From assembly GCA_029260575.1 (NCBI GenBank), contig JAJDDB010000033.1, positions 1 through 53,546 on the forward strand: DNA of 53,546 bases, read 5' to 3'. The stretch is from Phycisphaerales bacterium (GTDB taxonomy: Bacteria > Planctomycetota > Phycisphaerae > Phycisphaerales > SM1A02). The notes beneath the pieces were generated by a model, which did not search any database, was not told the DNA's origin, and worked only from the letters and a program-made list of their open reading frames with translations. The first letter of the stretch is position 1. Each line of letters opens with the position of its first letter. The translations under genes and the position numbers were made by a program. Below are positions 9,065 to 16,838 of this stretch, one piece after another.

Positions 9065-10529
9065 ATTCCAAGGCCGGAAGCGAGCTGCTCTGTTCTAAAC
9101 ATACTTCGTTCAGAATCGCGTAGAAATGGTTCTACGAACACCGACCCGTTCAAAAACTCTGCGCACCAGATCCTTTCGCCCATCCAGCACTTTTGAGTTC
9201 CAGCGGCTGGGCGACCCGTCCGCGTGAAGTCGATGACGCTTACTCTCAGGCGGCGCAACGATAGTAGTGCTTCAGTAAGCCACTTAGCCGGTTGTCACTA
9301 TGAACGACTCCTGCGCTGGGATATGGCCCGGCGCGCAACGGCGGTAGGTAGCCGCGCCCCGAATGCGGCCGACATTGGTTGTAGTAGGCGGCGTACTCCT
9401 GCACTAGATGATTTAGATGTCGCTCGCCGAGAATCACAAAGTGATTCAGGCACTCATGTTTGACCGAACGCACCCACCGTTCCGCGTAGCCATTGAGTGC
9501 CGGCGAGCGCACAGTCGGCAGCACAATCCTGGCTTGCTCAGATACGAAGACGTCATCGAACGACCGGGTGAACTTGCTGTCGTGATCACGAATCAGATGT
9601 GTGATCGCGACTCCATGATCGAAACAGAAGTTGCGTGCCTGTTGGGTTGTCCAGCAACGGTCAGGATGAGCTGTTGCTGAAGAGACCCACACTCCCCTGC
9701 TCTTCAGATTGATGAAGAACAACACGAAGTACGGAACCATGCCGCGCAGTGTGCACACCGGCATAGAGAAGAAATCACATGCCCACAGTGTGTCGGAGTG
9801 CATCTTCAAGAACTGCGACCATGTGCCGTGATCGCGTTCCGGAGCAGGGTTGATCCCATGCTCTTTCAGGATGTTGCGCACTGTTGCTCGTGAGATTGAG
9901 TTGATGCCGAGCTTGCGAAGCTCTCCGAGAATTCTGGTATATCCCCACGTATTCTCTCGCGCCAATTGAACAACCAACTGTCGAATGGACTCGGCTGTTC
10001 GAGGACGACCAATAGGCCTCTGAGGCGCCACTCGCCGTTGACAACTGTTCCCCTGCTCCCTGATCCAGCGCCTGAAGGTCTCAGGACGGACAATGGTCAC
10101 GAGATCACAGATGGCATCCCCCAATTCCAATCCGAAACGCACCATACGTGCCCTTTCCGCAGGCGTGGTACGGATCTGCTTCGGCAGCCTCGCTCGCAGA
10201 AGCTGGTTCTCTTCCTTTAGATACTGCAGGTACTTGGTCAGCTCGGACTCGGTGCTGCGAGCGATCCAGAACAACAGAGGATGGAAAAAACGAGCCATGA
10301 TCAGCCGCTCCAGCAGTGGAACAGAGTTTTTACACCCCACGCGAGGCAGCCTGCAGGCAAGCGCAACCGTGTACACCGGCGGTCCCCCGCCAGCAGTGAT
10401 TTGACCCCGCGCGCGCCAAAAGCGCGCCAAATACAGTGGAGTTCTTCTGGCGCTCCAGTGGTCATACAGTGGCTTTTTCGTCGAGGGAGGCCCGATTCAG
10501 GCTCATGAGAGGGGTCTGCACGCTAACTC
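9065..10529 (-). mobile_element. Insertion sequence carrying the 350-aa transposase; ends not resolved
   Basis: The transposase gene is flanked by non-coding sequence on both sides: about 180 bp after the sigma gene and 230 bp before the Hsp70 gene. I could not identify matching terminal inverted repeats or a target duplication by eye, so the limits given are the surrounding gene boundaries, not the IS ends. Around 10407-10428 two GCGCGC blocks flank CAAAA, a small hairpin upstream of the transposase that could lie near the left end of the element. Confidence 0.55.
9246..10298 (-). CDS. IS transposase, complete, integrase core (IS3/IS481-like)
   Basis: A 350-residue DDE transposase that appears intact. 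The ATG at 10298 (MARFFHPLLFW) is chosen; the frame is open further upstream without a better start. The N-terminus holds a coiled coil (LTKYLQYLKEENQLLRARL) and an HTH region (VRPETFRRWIRE, then RENTWGYTRILGELRKLG and ISRATVRNILKEHG). The catalytic core has Asp in WACDFF, Asp in LIRDHDSKF and Glu in YAERWVRSVKHECLN. Such single-ORF integrase-core elements are frequent in Planctomycetota. It shares family with the truncated copy at the left edge but is too diverged to be a recent duplicate. Confidence 0.93.
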   Translation of the reverse strand: MARFFHPLLFWIARSTESELTKYLQYLKEENQLLRARLPKQIRTTPAERARMVRFGLELGDAICDLVTIVRPETFRRWIREQGNSCQRRVAPQRPIGRPRTAESIRQLVVQLARENTWGYTRILGELRKLGINSISRATVRNILKEHGINPAPERDHGTWSQFLKMHSDTLWACDFFSMPVCTLRGMVPYFVLFFINLKSRGVWVSSATAHPDRCWTTQQARNFCFDHGVAITHLIRDHDSKFTRSFDDVFVSEQARIVLPTVRSPALNGYAERWVRSVKHECLNHFVILGERHLNHLVQEYAAYYNQCRPHSGRGYLPPLRAGPYPSAGVVHSDNRLSGLLKHYYRCAA

Positions 10530-11984
10530 TTAATCAGCGGGTCGGTTGCTGACGGTGTCGGTTGCCGTCGCGGTCACCATGCCGTTGCGATCGATCACAT
10601 ACTCAACACATATCCGCTGGGTCCGCTTCGTCTCAGTTGGAAGCTTGGTCAGTTCCAACTCGCCGATGAGCAGGCAGTCATCGCGGTCGGCATCAGATTG
10701 CCCTTGGAGGATTTCGATGTGCGCTTCGGTCTGGCCATCATGTTCGAGGTAGAATCGATCCGCACGTTGACATGGGATCGATGTGTTCTTGACGATGATG
10801 ACGTTGTTAACCAAGCATTTTCGCTGGCCCGACCGGTCCACCACACAGCAGCCAACACCGTGCGCGGTGACATCACGAAGAAATACATCGGGAGAAGGAA
10901 TTACTCTGCCGTTGAGCGTTGCCGTTCGCCCGGCACGTTCCATCTCTGCAACGCACGCAAGCGCCGCTCCATAGGCAATGGCTTTCTCGGGATCGACATC
11001 GACCGAAGGTGTCAGCCCCGTATGCTCAGCTACGCGCTGCTGGATGTAGGTCATCCGCGAGGTGCCACCAACCATAAGCAGCTTGTCGATCTCGGAGAAC
11101 GCAAGATTAGCTGCCGCAACAGCGCGATCGAGAGCGTCGAGCGATTGCTTGACCAGTGGTTCGATATCCTGATGGAATTCATCACGATCAATCTCAACGA
11201 CTGTCTGCACACCGTTGTATGACGCGATGATCGGGACTCTCTGCTGGGCGCTCAGCGATCGTTTAGCCGTCTCACACCGCTGGTCCAGATCCAAATGAAA
11301 TAGCGGATCTGTTTCCGGTGACGGTTTCGACTTGCATTTTTTCGCGATTGCTGTCAAGACTCGCTGCTTCAGGCAATTGGTGATGTCATTGCCTCCGAGT
11401 TCGGCGACACCTTCAGTTGCCAATACGTTGAGCTGATCGCCATCGATATCCACAATGGAGTCATCAAACGTCCCGCCACCGAAGTCGAATACTGCTATTT
11501 TTTGACGATCTGCACCATGTGATGCCCCATGCGCGATGGCCGCTGCAGATGGCTCAGTTAGCAGCAACAGCACCTTGATATCGTTGCGCTCATACGCCTC
11601 CGTTAATGCCTGTTTACGGTCATCATGCCAGTTGGCGGGACATGTCGCGACAGCTTCTTTGACCTCAACTCTAAGATGCTGCTCGGCTGATTCCTTCAGA
11701 ACTCTAATGACCTCAGCTGCGGCATCGGTGGCAGTAATTTTGGTGCCCGCAATGAGAGGCTCCGTTGTCCCGAGTTTGAGCTTGAACCAACGAACCAGAC
11801 GCTGAGGGTCGACTGCACCTTGTTCAATGGCATCCGTCCCCACAATTGGTTCACCAATCTCTGGGTAGTACACTGCGGTTGGCACGATGTAGTCGCCACG
11901 TGCGTTAGGGATGGCGCACGGGTCGCCGTTTGTATTGATGTAGGAAATTGTTGCCTGTGTGGTTCCGAGATCTACTCCGAACAT
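10530..11984 (-). CDS. Hsp70 (DnaK-like) chaperone lacking the lid domain
   Basis: A 484-residue cytoplasmic Hsp70. The ATG at 11984 has an AGGAGA Shine-Dalgarno and opens directly with the ATPase signature GVDLGTTQATISYI. The other nucleotide-binding motifs are present: VFDFGGGTFDDS (phosphate 2) and LLMVGGTSRM (adenosine). The substrate-binding beta-domain follows (VTAHGVGCCVV, IIVKNTSIPC, IEILQGQSDADRDD, GELEL). The protein stops after that domain, whereas standard DnaK (about 610-640 aa) carries a further C-terminal lid. It is the last gene of a three-gene operon and its start overlaps the GrpE-like gene by 13 bp. It looks like a dedicated accessory chaperone, not the housekeeping DnaK, since no dnaJ is adjacent. 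Confidence 0.92.
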   Translation of the reverse strand: MFGVDLGTTQATISYINTNGDPCAIPNARGDYIVPTAVYYPEIGEPIVGTDAIEQGAVDPQRLVRWFKLKLGTTEPLIAGTKITATDAAAEVIRVLKESAEQHLRVEVKEAVATCPANWHDDRKQALTEAYERNDIKVLLLLTEPSAAAIAHGASHGADRQKIAVFDFGGGTFDDSIVDIDGDQLNVLATEGVAELGGNDITNCLKQRVLTAIAKKCKSKPSPETDPLFHLDLDQRCETAKRSLSAQQRVPIIASYNGVQTVVEIDRDEFHQDIEPLVKQSLDALDRAVAAANLAFSEIDKLLMVGGTSRMTYIQQRVAEHTGLTPSVDVDPEKAIAYGAALACVAEMERAGRTATLNGRVIPSPDVFLRDVTAHGVGCCVVDRSGQRKCLVNNVIIVKNTSIPCQRADRFYLEHDGQTEAHIEILQGQSDADRDDCLLIGELELTKLPTETKRTQRICVEYVIDRNGMVTATATDTVSNRPAD

Positions 11985-12487
11985 GACTTGGTTCTCCTTG
12001 CGTCTGAAGTTGATGAGCATTCGGATCCGTTAAAGACATACACAGTCACGCACTCCGGCCGGACGAGCCGATCACCATGCCGGCGATAGCCAGGCATGAG
12101 CCGTTGTGCAATTCGCTGATGCCAGGCTGGAATGGATGTGTGGATGCGCTTTATGCACCGCTGATTCGCGGCATCGAACAGATCACTTGGGGTCTGAAAG
12201 GACTCGACACCGAGCGTCGCCAGTAATGCCTCGATCTCAAGCAGATCGATGCGCCGGTTGTCACAAATATGACTCAGTGATAGCGCGACGGCATCAAGCC
12301 CTCGCCTCTCGACTACACCGATGAGCATGCCTCTCAATCGCCCCAGATCCTGACGGTATCGATCGGCTACTCCGATAAGTGATCGGCACAGTGGGAACAA
12401 CAGATTCCGCTCGTGAGAATGCTCTCGAAGCGTTCTACATTCCTTCAGGAGATCAACCAGCATCTGTCGTTCAGTGGTCGTGTTCAT
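11972..12487 (-). CDS. GrpE-like nucleotide exchange factor
   Basis: A 171-residue protein starting at an ATG with AGGAG eight bases upstream. The N-terminal half is helical (KECRTLREHSHERNLLFPLCRSLIG), as in the GrpE stalk. The C-terminal half fits the GrpE beta-wing: IAQRLMPGYRRHGDRLVRPECVTVYV is the expected motif of a charged turn, an R.GD.(L/V).RP block and a hydrophobic strand. The central stretch (GLDAVALSLSHICDNRRIDLLEIEALLATLGV) is unlike canonical GrpE. Position immediately before, and overlapping, the Hsp70 gene makes a role in ADP/ATP exchange on that Hsp70 the natural inference. Confidence 0.75.
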   Translation of the reverse strand: MNTTTERQMLVDLLKECRTLREHSHERNLLFPLCRSLIGVADRYRQDLGRLRGMLIGVVERRGLDAVALSLSHICDNRRIDLLEIEALLATLGVESFQTPSDLFDAANQRCIKRIHTSIPAWHQRIAQRLMPGYRRHGDRLVRPECVTVYVFNGSECSSTSDARRTKSCSE

Positions 12488-12550
12488 CCATTGCTCCTGT
12501 CGCGATGCATGACATCGCTCTATGAGGTCGAAGAGCGCTCACTTCATTGG

Positions 12551-13060
12551 TCACGATTGGATGTGTTTTCTTGCTAATGCAAACTGCTCTGCACGCATTT
12601 GTCGCTCGTAATCCTGTTTTCGTTCACGAGCACGACGCAAAACCTTGTACACAGCGCTTCGGGAGCACCCAAGACGTTCGGCAATCTGCAATTGCGGCAG
12701 GCCCTCGCTGTAGTACAAGGACAGGACTGTCCACTGCGTGTCTGTGAATTGATCACGTACCTGTTCGAGCTGCTCGAAAATACAATGACGGCGATGCCGT
12801 TTGCCTTGCGCGTAATCAGCGGATTCAACAGATCTTGAGACTCGTGTGGTCGAATGTGAACTTCGAACAGGCTGAGCAATCTCCTCGGTGATGGAGGAGA
12901 GAACCTCTGTCAGCTGTTCAATTGGATCGTTACGCGCACTCGACTCACCAGGTAAAGTAGAGTTTGCCATAAGTCCATCAACGACAGACAGAGACGCCTC
13001 AAGTAGAGCCTTGAGTTGAAGCAGGAGTTGAGTTGGGTTGGTCTCGTTCGAACAGCCCAT
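12551..13060 (-). CDS. Sigma-region-4-like HTH regulator of the mini-chaperone operon
   Basis: A 169-residue protein whose C-terminal half is a sigma-70 region-4 type helix-turn-helix: FTDTQWTVLSLYYSEG, then LPQLQIAERLGCSRSAVYKVLRRARER. No region 2 is present; the N-terminal 80 residues are acidic and low in features, so it is more likely a regulator than a sigma factor. It is the first gene of the operon with the GrpE-like (63 bp gap) and Hsp70 genes, and probably controls it. The start codon at 13060 has only a weak GTGAG ahead of it and lies 10 bp from a 7-bp inverted repeat. Confidence 0.75.
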   Translation of the reverse strand: MGCSNETNPTQLLLQLKALLEASLSVVDGLMANSTLPGESSARNDPIEQLTEVLSSITEEIAQPVRSSHSTTRVSRSVESADYAQGKRHRRHCIFEQLEQVRDQFTDTQWTVLSLYYSEGLPQLQIAERLGCSRSAVYKVLRRARERKQDYERQMRAEQFALARKHIQS

Positions 13061-13411
13061 GAAAACTCACGTGTCGAGCTTCGACACCCGAGGCTGCTCA
13101 GATACCCTGCAAAAGCAACAGGCTGAACCTCGACCGTCGAAACGGTGTAACGTTCAGCCCTTAAGCTTTGCCGGGGCACGCCACTCAAAGCGGCGCCTCT
13201 GGTGACCACGGTGGCCCCAGAGCTTTACTTGAATGTCTGATCAAAGTAATACTCAGCCACGCTGCAGAGTCAAGTAAGAATCTCAGAAATTCGATAGGGC
13301 GCAAATCGAATAGATTGCTGCAGCAATCGGCTCTGCATGATCAATATGTGGCCAGCCGACGAACCTCTCTACTCACTGATCATTGCTTAGCGTAATTGAA
13401 CGATACACTGT
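13061..13411. promoter_or_regulatory. 350-bp non-coding leader rich in inverted repeats
   Basis: No gene is supportable here. Five inverted repeats are readable: 13071-13087 (GTGTCGA, 3-base gap, TCGACAC); 13121-13159, a two-tier stem-loop with outer arms GGCTGAAC/GTTCAGCC and inner arms ACCGT/ACGGT around CGAA; 13197-13222 (CTCTGG/CCAGAG); 13289-13311 (ATTCGAT/ATCGAAT with 9-base gap); and 13313-13328, a perfect palindrome GATTGCTGCAGCAATC. They precede the chaperone operon. They may be operators, a structured leader or small RNA, or recombination sites. Confidence 0.55.
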
Positions 13412-13744
13412 TCAACGCTCAGGCTGGACGGCCATGTATCCATTACAGCGCCGACATCGCCAGAGTTCCATGTCAGCGTCACTCTTGGAGATCTTCTCGA
13501 TCTGTGGGCTGTCACAATGAACGCACTTGTCCGTTAAAACAACGAACTTCGCGCCCTTCGCTTCCTCCACCAAGAACTCCGTTCTGCAGCGATGGCAGCG
13601 ATAGCGCACCAGAAGGTACTGATCAAATTCTTCCGGCGTGATCGGAACAGCCCCGAGCCATTCCCACCTATTGCTTTGGCAAGCTGGACATCTCCGCTTT
13701 GTTCTGTGCGCGGATATTCGGGGAAGCTCATCGTACTCGCGCAT
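13412..13744 (-). CDS. Double zinc-ribbon protein (tandem paralogue 1)
   Basis: A 110-residue protein with four CxxC knuckles: CPAC near the N-terminus, CHRC about 40 residues later, CVHC and CRRC near the end. These should form two zinc ribbons, each built from two knuckles. The ATG at 13744 is chosen by alignment with the neighbouring paralogue; the frame extends to a TTG at 13807. There is no catalytic motif, so it is likely a zinc- or metal-binding adaptor or nucleic-acid-binding protein. It lies 90 bp downstream of its paralogue on the same strand, with shared features TKRRCP.C, FLVEE and LWRC..C.G. Confidence 0.75.
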   Translation of the reverse strand: MREYDELPRISAHRTKRRCPACQSNRWEWLGAVPITPEEFDQYLLVRYRCHRCRTEFLVEEAKGAKFVVLTDKCVHCDSPQIEKISKSDADMELWRCRRCNGYMAVQPER

Positions 13745-13834
13745 CGAAGCACACCAGGTGAATCTGAAACCTGCGAAGATGCTCAGCATCTCGATAAAAC
13801 ATGACAACTCGGAACGTTTGCTTATTGCAATGTT

Positions 13835-14200
13835 TCATCGTTGCACAACGATCGTGAAACCATGACATTGCTGGCATCGCCACAGCGATTCGTTTGGTGT
13901 AGACGTCGGCTCCTTAGTGAGGCGACGACTGCCGCAGTGGGCACATTGATCTACCGACTCAGCAAGAAATGAGAATGAGCGCTCTTCTACCAAGAACTCT
14001 TGATCACAGTTGAGGCACTGATATGGCTGAATCGGATATGTGAACGGCTTGCCATCGTTTTCGATAACTTCGCGATCCAATTGTGATCGCTCCTCAAGCC
14101 GCATCCACTTATCGCTCGCACAATGTGGACATCGTCGCTTGGCCCGATGACGGACTATATGGGCGTTGGTTGGCAATGAGGAGTGAGAACCAGAGGACAT
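13835..14200 (-). CDS. Double zinc-ribbon protein (tandem paralogue 2)
   Basis: A 121-residue sister of the preceding gene with the same four knuckles (CPHC, CLNC, CAHC, CQQC) and the conserved AKRRCPHCASDKW, EFLVEERSF and SLWRCQQCHGF segments. The two arose by tandem duplication. It is divergent from the CsoR-type repressor, and the repressor's G/C-tract operator lies 57 bp upstream of its start, so it may share control with the mercury cassette. No Shine-Dalgarno is evident. A role as a soluble metal-binding protein is possible but unproven; a zinc-ribbon nucleic-acid-binding function is the alternative. Confidence 0.75.
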   Translation of the reverse strand: MSSGSHSSLPTNAHIVRHRAKRRCPHCASDKWMRLEERSQLDREVIENDGKPFTYPIQPYQCLNCDQEFLVEERSFSFLAESVDQCAHCGSRRLTKEPTSTPNESLWRCQQCHGFTIVVQR

Positions 14201-14256
14201 ACTGACACGATTCTAGAACATTGAGAACCAAATCCCTACGGAGACCTTCTGGACAA

Positions 14257-14273
14257 ATCCCCCTGGGGGGGAT
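14257..14273. promoter_or_regulatory. CsoR/RcnR-type operator
   Basis: ATCCCCC, a central T, then GGGGGGGAT: a G/C-tract palindrome flanked by A/T, the known operator form of CsoR/RcnR-family repressors. It lies 40 bp upstream of the csoR-like start and 57 bp upstream of the divergent zinc-ribbon gene, so it can repress both. Confidence 0.75.
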
Positions 14274-14312
14274 ATTATCCTTTTCAGAGACTGCTGCTGA
14301 GAGGTGTTCTGC

Positions 14313-14630
14313 ATGGCGAAATCCGGAAAAACGAAGGTTCCAAAGAAACACGAAACGTATCTCGATGATGACCAGGTGCGTTCCTTGGTGAATGCTCTGA
14401 GCCGAATCGAGGGACACGTCTCGTCTGTGAAGCGGATGGTTGACGAGAGGCGATGTGCTGACGAGTTACTCATTCAGATTGCTGCGGTGAAATCGGCTCT
14501 CAATCGTGTCACCGTCCTCATAGTCGAGGGTGAACTGCAATTGTGCCTAACACAGTGCGGAGCTATTGACTCTGAAAAACGATTCGAGTCTGCAATGCGC
14601 GCACTTGCGTCGATGCTCAAACATGGATGA
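14313..14630 (+). CDS. CsoR/RcnR-family metal-sensing repressor with altered ligand set
   Basis: A 105-residue all-helical DUF156 protein. The ATG at 14313 has GAGAGG nine bases upstream. Family landmarks are visible: LSRIEGHVSSVKRMV in helix 1, RRCADELLIQIAAVKSALN in helix 2 with the first Cys, then VEGELQLC with the last Cys. In copper or nickel sensors the latter block usually carries a His (LLE.H...C); here that position is Glu, and the first Cys seems shifted by one residue, so the metal site differs. Its operator is visible upstream. Its stop overlaps or nearly touches the mercury-type transporter gene, so it most likely represses that operon and responds to mercury or a similar soft metal. 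Confidence 0.85.
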   Translation: MAKSGKTKVPKKHETYLDDDQVRSLVNALSRIEGHVSSVKRMVDERRCADELLIQIAAVKSALNRVTVLIVEGELQLCLTQCGAIDSEKRFESAMRALASMLKHG

Positions 14631-14637
14631 TGAGCAA

Positions 14638-15567
14638 ATGAAGATTCGAGTTCTCTATTTCGAGGGTTGTCCGAACCACCTGCCTGCTGTTGAATTGGTC
14701 TGTGATATCGTCGCTGAATTAAACGTCGTAGCTGAAGTCGATGAAGTGAACGTCAGTGATCCCTACAGTGTCAACGAACTCTGCTTTCTCGGTTCACCGA
14801 CCATTCAAGTGGATGGCATTGATGTTGAACCCGAAGCGCGGAATCGCACAGATTTTGCGTACAGTTGTCGCACGTATTCAGACGGAACTGGTTTGCCCAA
14901 TCGCGAGCTTGTCGTGTCAGCAATTGTGACTGCTGCTGGTAGCACAACTACCACTGGGCCCATTAGCGCCAGTTCGGCGATGGGTTCGGTATTCGCTGCT
15001 GTAGCATCATCCGCTTGCTGTTGGTTGCCTCTTTTGGCGCTGACAACTGGAATTTCTGCTGGAGGGGTCGCCACCTTCCTAGATCGCTGGCGACCGTGGC
15101 TGATTGGGATAGCGATCATTTTGCTCGGTGTGTCGTTCTATTCCGTGTACTTCCGCAAGTGGCGAAACTCATGTTGTGAAGCTGGTGCATGTGTCTCTCG
15201 ACGTGACAAACTGCATGTCTTCAATCAGGTGATGGTTTGGACGGCGACTGTAATGGTCGTCGGAATGATACTTTTTCCACTGTGGGGACCGGCTTTCATC
15301 AGCAAGACGCCGACGAATACGTCCGTGCAATCAGCTACGTCTGTGCAACAGCGAAGCATTCGAGTTGAGGGCATGACTTGCGACATGTGTGAAATCCACG
15401 TTGTTCGCGAACTCGGCCACGTTTCGGGCGTTTTGAATGTGGATGCAAGCTATGAACAAGGATTGGCGGTAATCACTTTGGATGCCACCGTGTCGCATCC
15501 GACTTCCGCCGAACTTGCGGCTGCGATCAAAGACGCTGGATACACAATGACCGGAGAGATGCCATAG
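14638..15567 (+). CDS. merT: Mercuric-transport fusion: thioredoxin-fold, MerT-like and HMA domains
   Basis: A 309-residue inner-membrane protein; ATG 14638 is preferred (GGATGATGAG ahead, MKIRVLYFEG start), with ATG 14623 as alternative. Residues 1-95: thioredoxin-like domain with FEGCPNH and GSPTIQVDG. Residues about 110-215: MerT-like membrane part with the vicinal Cys pair SACCWLPLL in the first helix, a cytoplasmic loop NSCCEAGAC, and further helices. Residues about 240-309: HMA (MerP-like) domain with GMTCDMCEIHV. MerT and MerP are normally separate proteins that pass Hg(II) from periplasm to cytoplasm; here they are fused and carry an extra N-terminal domain. No mercuric reductase (merA) is in the window, so the symbol is used for the family only. 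Confidence 0.8.
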   Translation: MKIRVLYFEGCPNHLPAVELVCDIVAELNVVAEVDEVNVSDPYSVNELCFLGSPTIQVDGIDVEPEARNRTDFAYSCRTYSDGTGLPNRELVVSAIVTAAGSTTTTGPISASSAMGSVFAAVASSACCWLPLLALTTGISAGGVATFLDRWRPWLIGIAIILLGVSFYSVYFRKWRNSCCEAGACVSRRDKLHVFNQVMVWTATVMVVGMILFPLWGPAFISKTPTNTSVQSATSVQQRSIRVEGMTCDMCEIHVVRELGHVSGVLNVDASYEQGLAVITLDATVSHPTSAELAAAIKDAGYTMTGEMP

Positions 15568-15609
15568 GCGCTCAAGAGCAAAAGCCTTCCATTCAACAAG
15601 GAGTGACTG

Positions 15610-16812
15610 ATGAGCGGAACGAACATTATCACCCACTTGGCATCTGCGAGCGTAGTTGCCTGGAGCATGACGTACTTCTCTCAAACATCATCGGCACAAG
15701 AGCAGGCCGAACGCACTGGTACAACAACATCATCAAAGCCCCTGTCCTGTTGCACACAGCCTTCGACCAAAATGACTAGCCCTGCAAGTTCGTCCGAACT
15801 CATATCGCTTGCCGAGAGCGTCGATGAGTTCAAAGAACGTTTCAACACCGCATCAGATAGTCCCCGATTCGTTGCAATAATCTCTTCCACGTGCGGCCCA
15901 TGCATCTCGGGTGCAGTCACAGTAAATGAAGCAATCATCAAGGGATTTGTGGATGCCGACGTGGATGTCAGTATCGTCTGGATTGATGTGCTTCCAAGTG
16001 ACGGACCGGAATCGGCAGATCGTGCTTCGCTGATTTTTGATGATGATCGAGTCACGCAATATCACGATCCAAAGCAACACTTAGGTAACGTTTTTGCTGA
16101 AGGGCTCGTCCAAAGACCACCCGCATGGGATATCTACCTCTTCTATCCTGCTGGTATGCAATGGAAGAATGCTGTCCCCAAGCCAATTGACTGGATGCAT
16201 CAACTCGGAGGCGGCGTTGCTGAGATGAGTCGTTTCAAGACGGAAACACTGCTTGCCGCAGACATGCACAGCGCCATGAGCCAACTCGGTTTCGAAACCG
16301 GTCGATCGGCTCCGACAAGCGAGCAGCTTGCGAAGGCACGAACAGCAGCGACGGCCCGTATCGGCAAAGCTGCGTGCGGAACTACTCCCAACAACGGCGA
16401 GCAGTGCAGCCGATGTGCTGCCACAGGCTCAATCGGGCAATGCTCTGTGTCAGGATGGCGATATGTCGTTGCATCGAAAGTTCGCGATTCAGATGATGCG
16501 CCGACCAATCGATTCGAGATGGGAGGCGCTGCAACCGGACCTGTGACTGTGGGCGAAATCGATCCGCGTGATGCACGGCACGTATTCAAGATCGAAGGAA
16601 TGACCTGCCCGGATTGCATCGTTCAAGTTGCTGGAAAAACTCTGCAAGCGCGTGGCATTACACGAGTAGAAGTCGATTATGATCATAAAAGGCTTATCGT
16701 TTATACTCGCGATGAGCCCGGGTCGAAACTGGAGATGCTTCCAACGCATCTTGAAGTTGCTGGCTACCGAATCGAGCCGGTTCGAGACGCTGATGAAGCG
16801 GTGAATGAGTAG
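15610..16812 (+). CDS. Exported thioredoxin-like protein with C-terminal HMA domain
   Basis: A 400-residue protein with AAGGAG eight bases before its ATG. A short signal peptide (to about SSAQ, residue 30) is followed by a Cys-containing linker (LSCCTQP) and a thioredoxin-like domain with the redox/metal motif SSTCGPC near residue 95, plus VSIVWIDVLP and PPAWDIYLFYPAG. A central Cys-rich stretch (GKAACGTT..., QCSRCAATG, QCSVSG) leads to an HMA domain at about 325-395 with GMTCPDCIVQV. It lies 42 bp downstream of the MerT-like fusion and is presumably a periplasmic or membrane-anchored Hg(II)-binding partner; a disulfide-handling role is the alternative. Confidence 0.75.
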   Translation: MSGTNIITHLASASVVAWSMTYFSQTSSAQEQAERTGTTTSSKPLSCCTQPSTKMTSPASSSELISLAESVDEFKERFNTASDSPRFVAIISSTCGPCISGAVTVNEAIIKGFVDADVDVSIVWIDVLPSDGPESADRASLIFDDDRVTQYHDPKQHLGNVFAEGLVQRPPAWDIYLFYPAGMQWKNAVPKPIDWMHQLGGGVAEMSRFKTETLLAADMHSAMSQLGFETGRSAPTSEQLAKARTAATARIGKAACGTTPNNGEQCSRCAATGSIGQCSVSGWRYVVASKVRDSDDAPTNRFEMGGAATGPVTVGEIDPRDARHVFKIEGMTCPDCIVQVAGKTLQARGITRVEVDYDHKRLIVYTRDEPGSKLEMLPTHLEVAGYRIEPVRDADEAVNE

Positions 16813-16838
16813 CTCGTCTCGATGCAGGTTGAATCACT

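Noticed and set aside
2-10298. Composite transposon formed by the two related IS copies
   Set aside because: The transposases are too diverged, no shared terminal repeats were found, and the left copy is cut by the window edge.
13071-13087. CIRCE heat-shock operator for the chaperone operon
   Set aside because: The arms are GTGTCGA/TCGACAC with a 3-base gap, unlike the CIRCE TTAGCACTC-N9-GAGTGCTAA.
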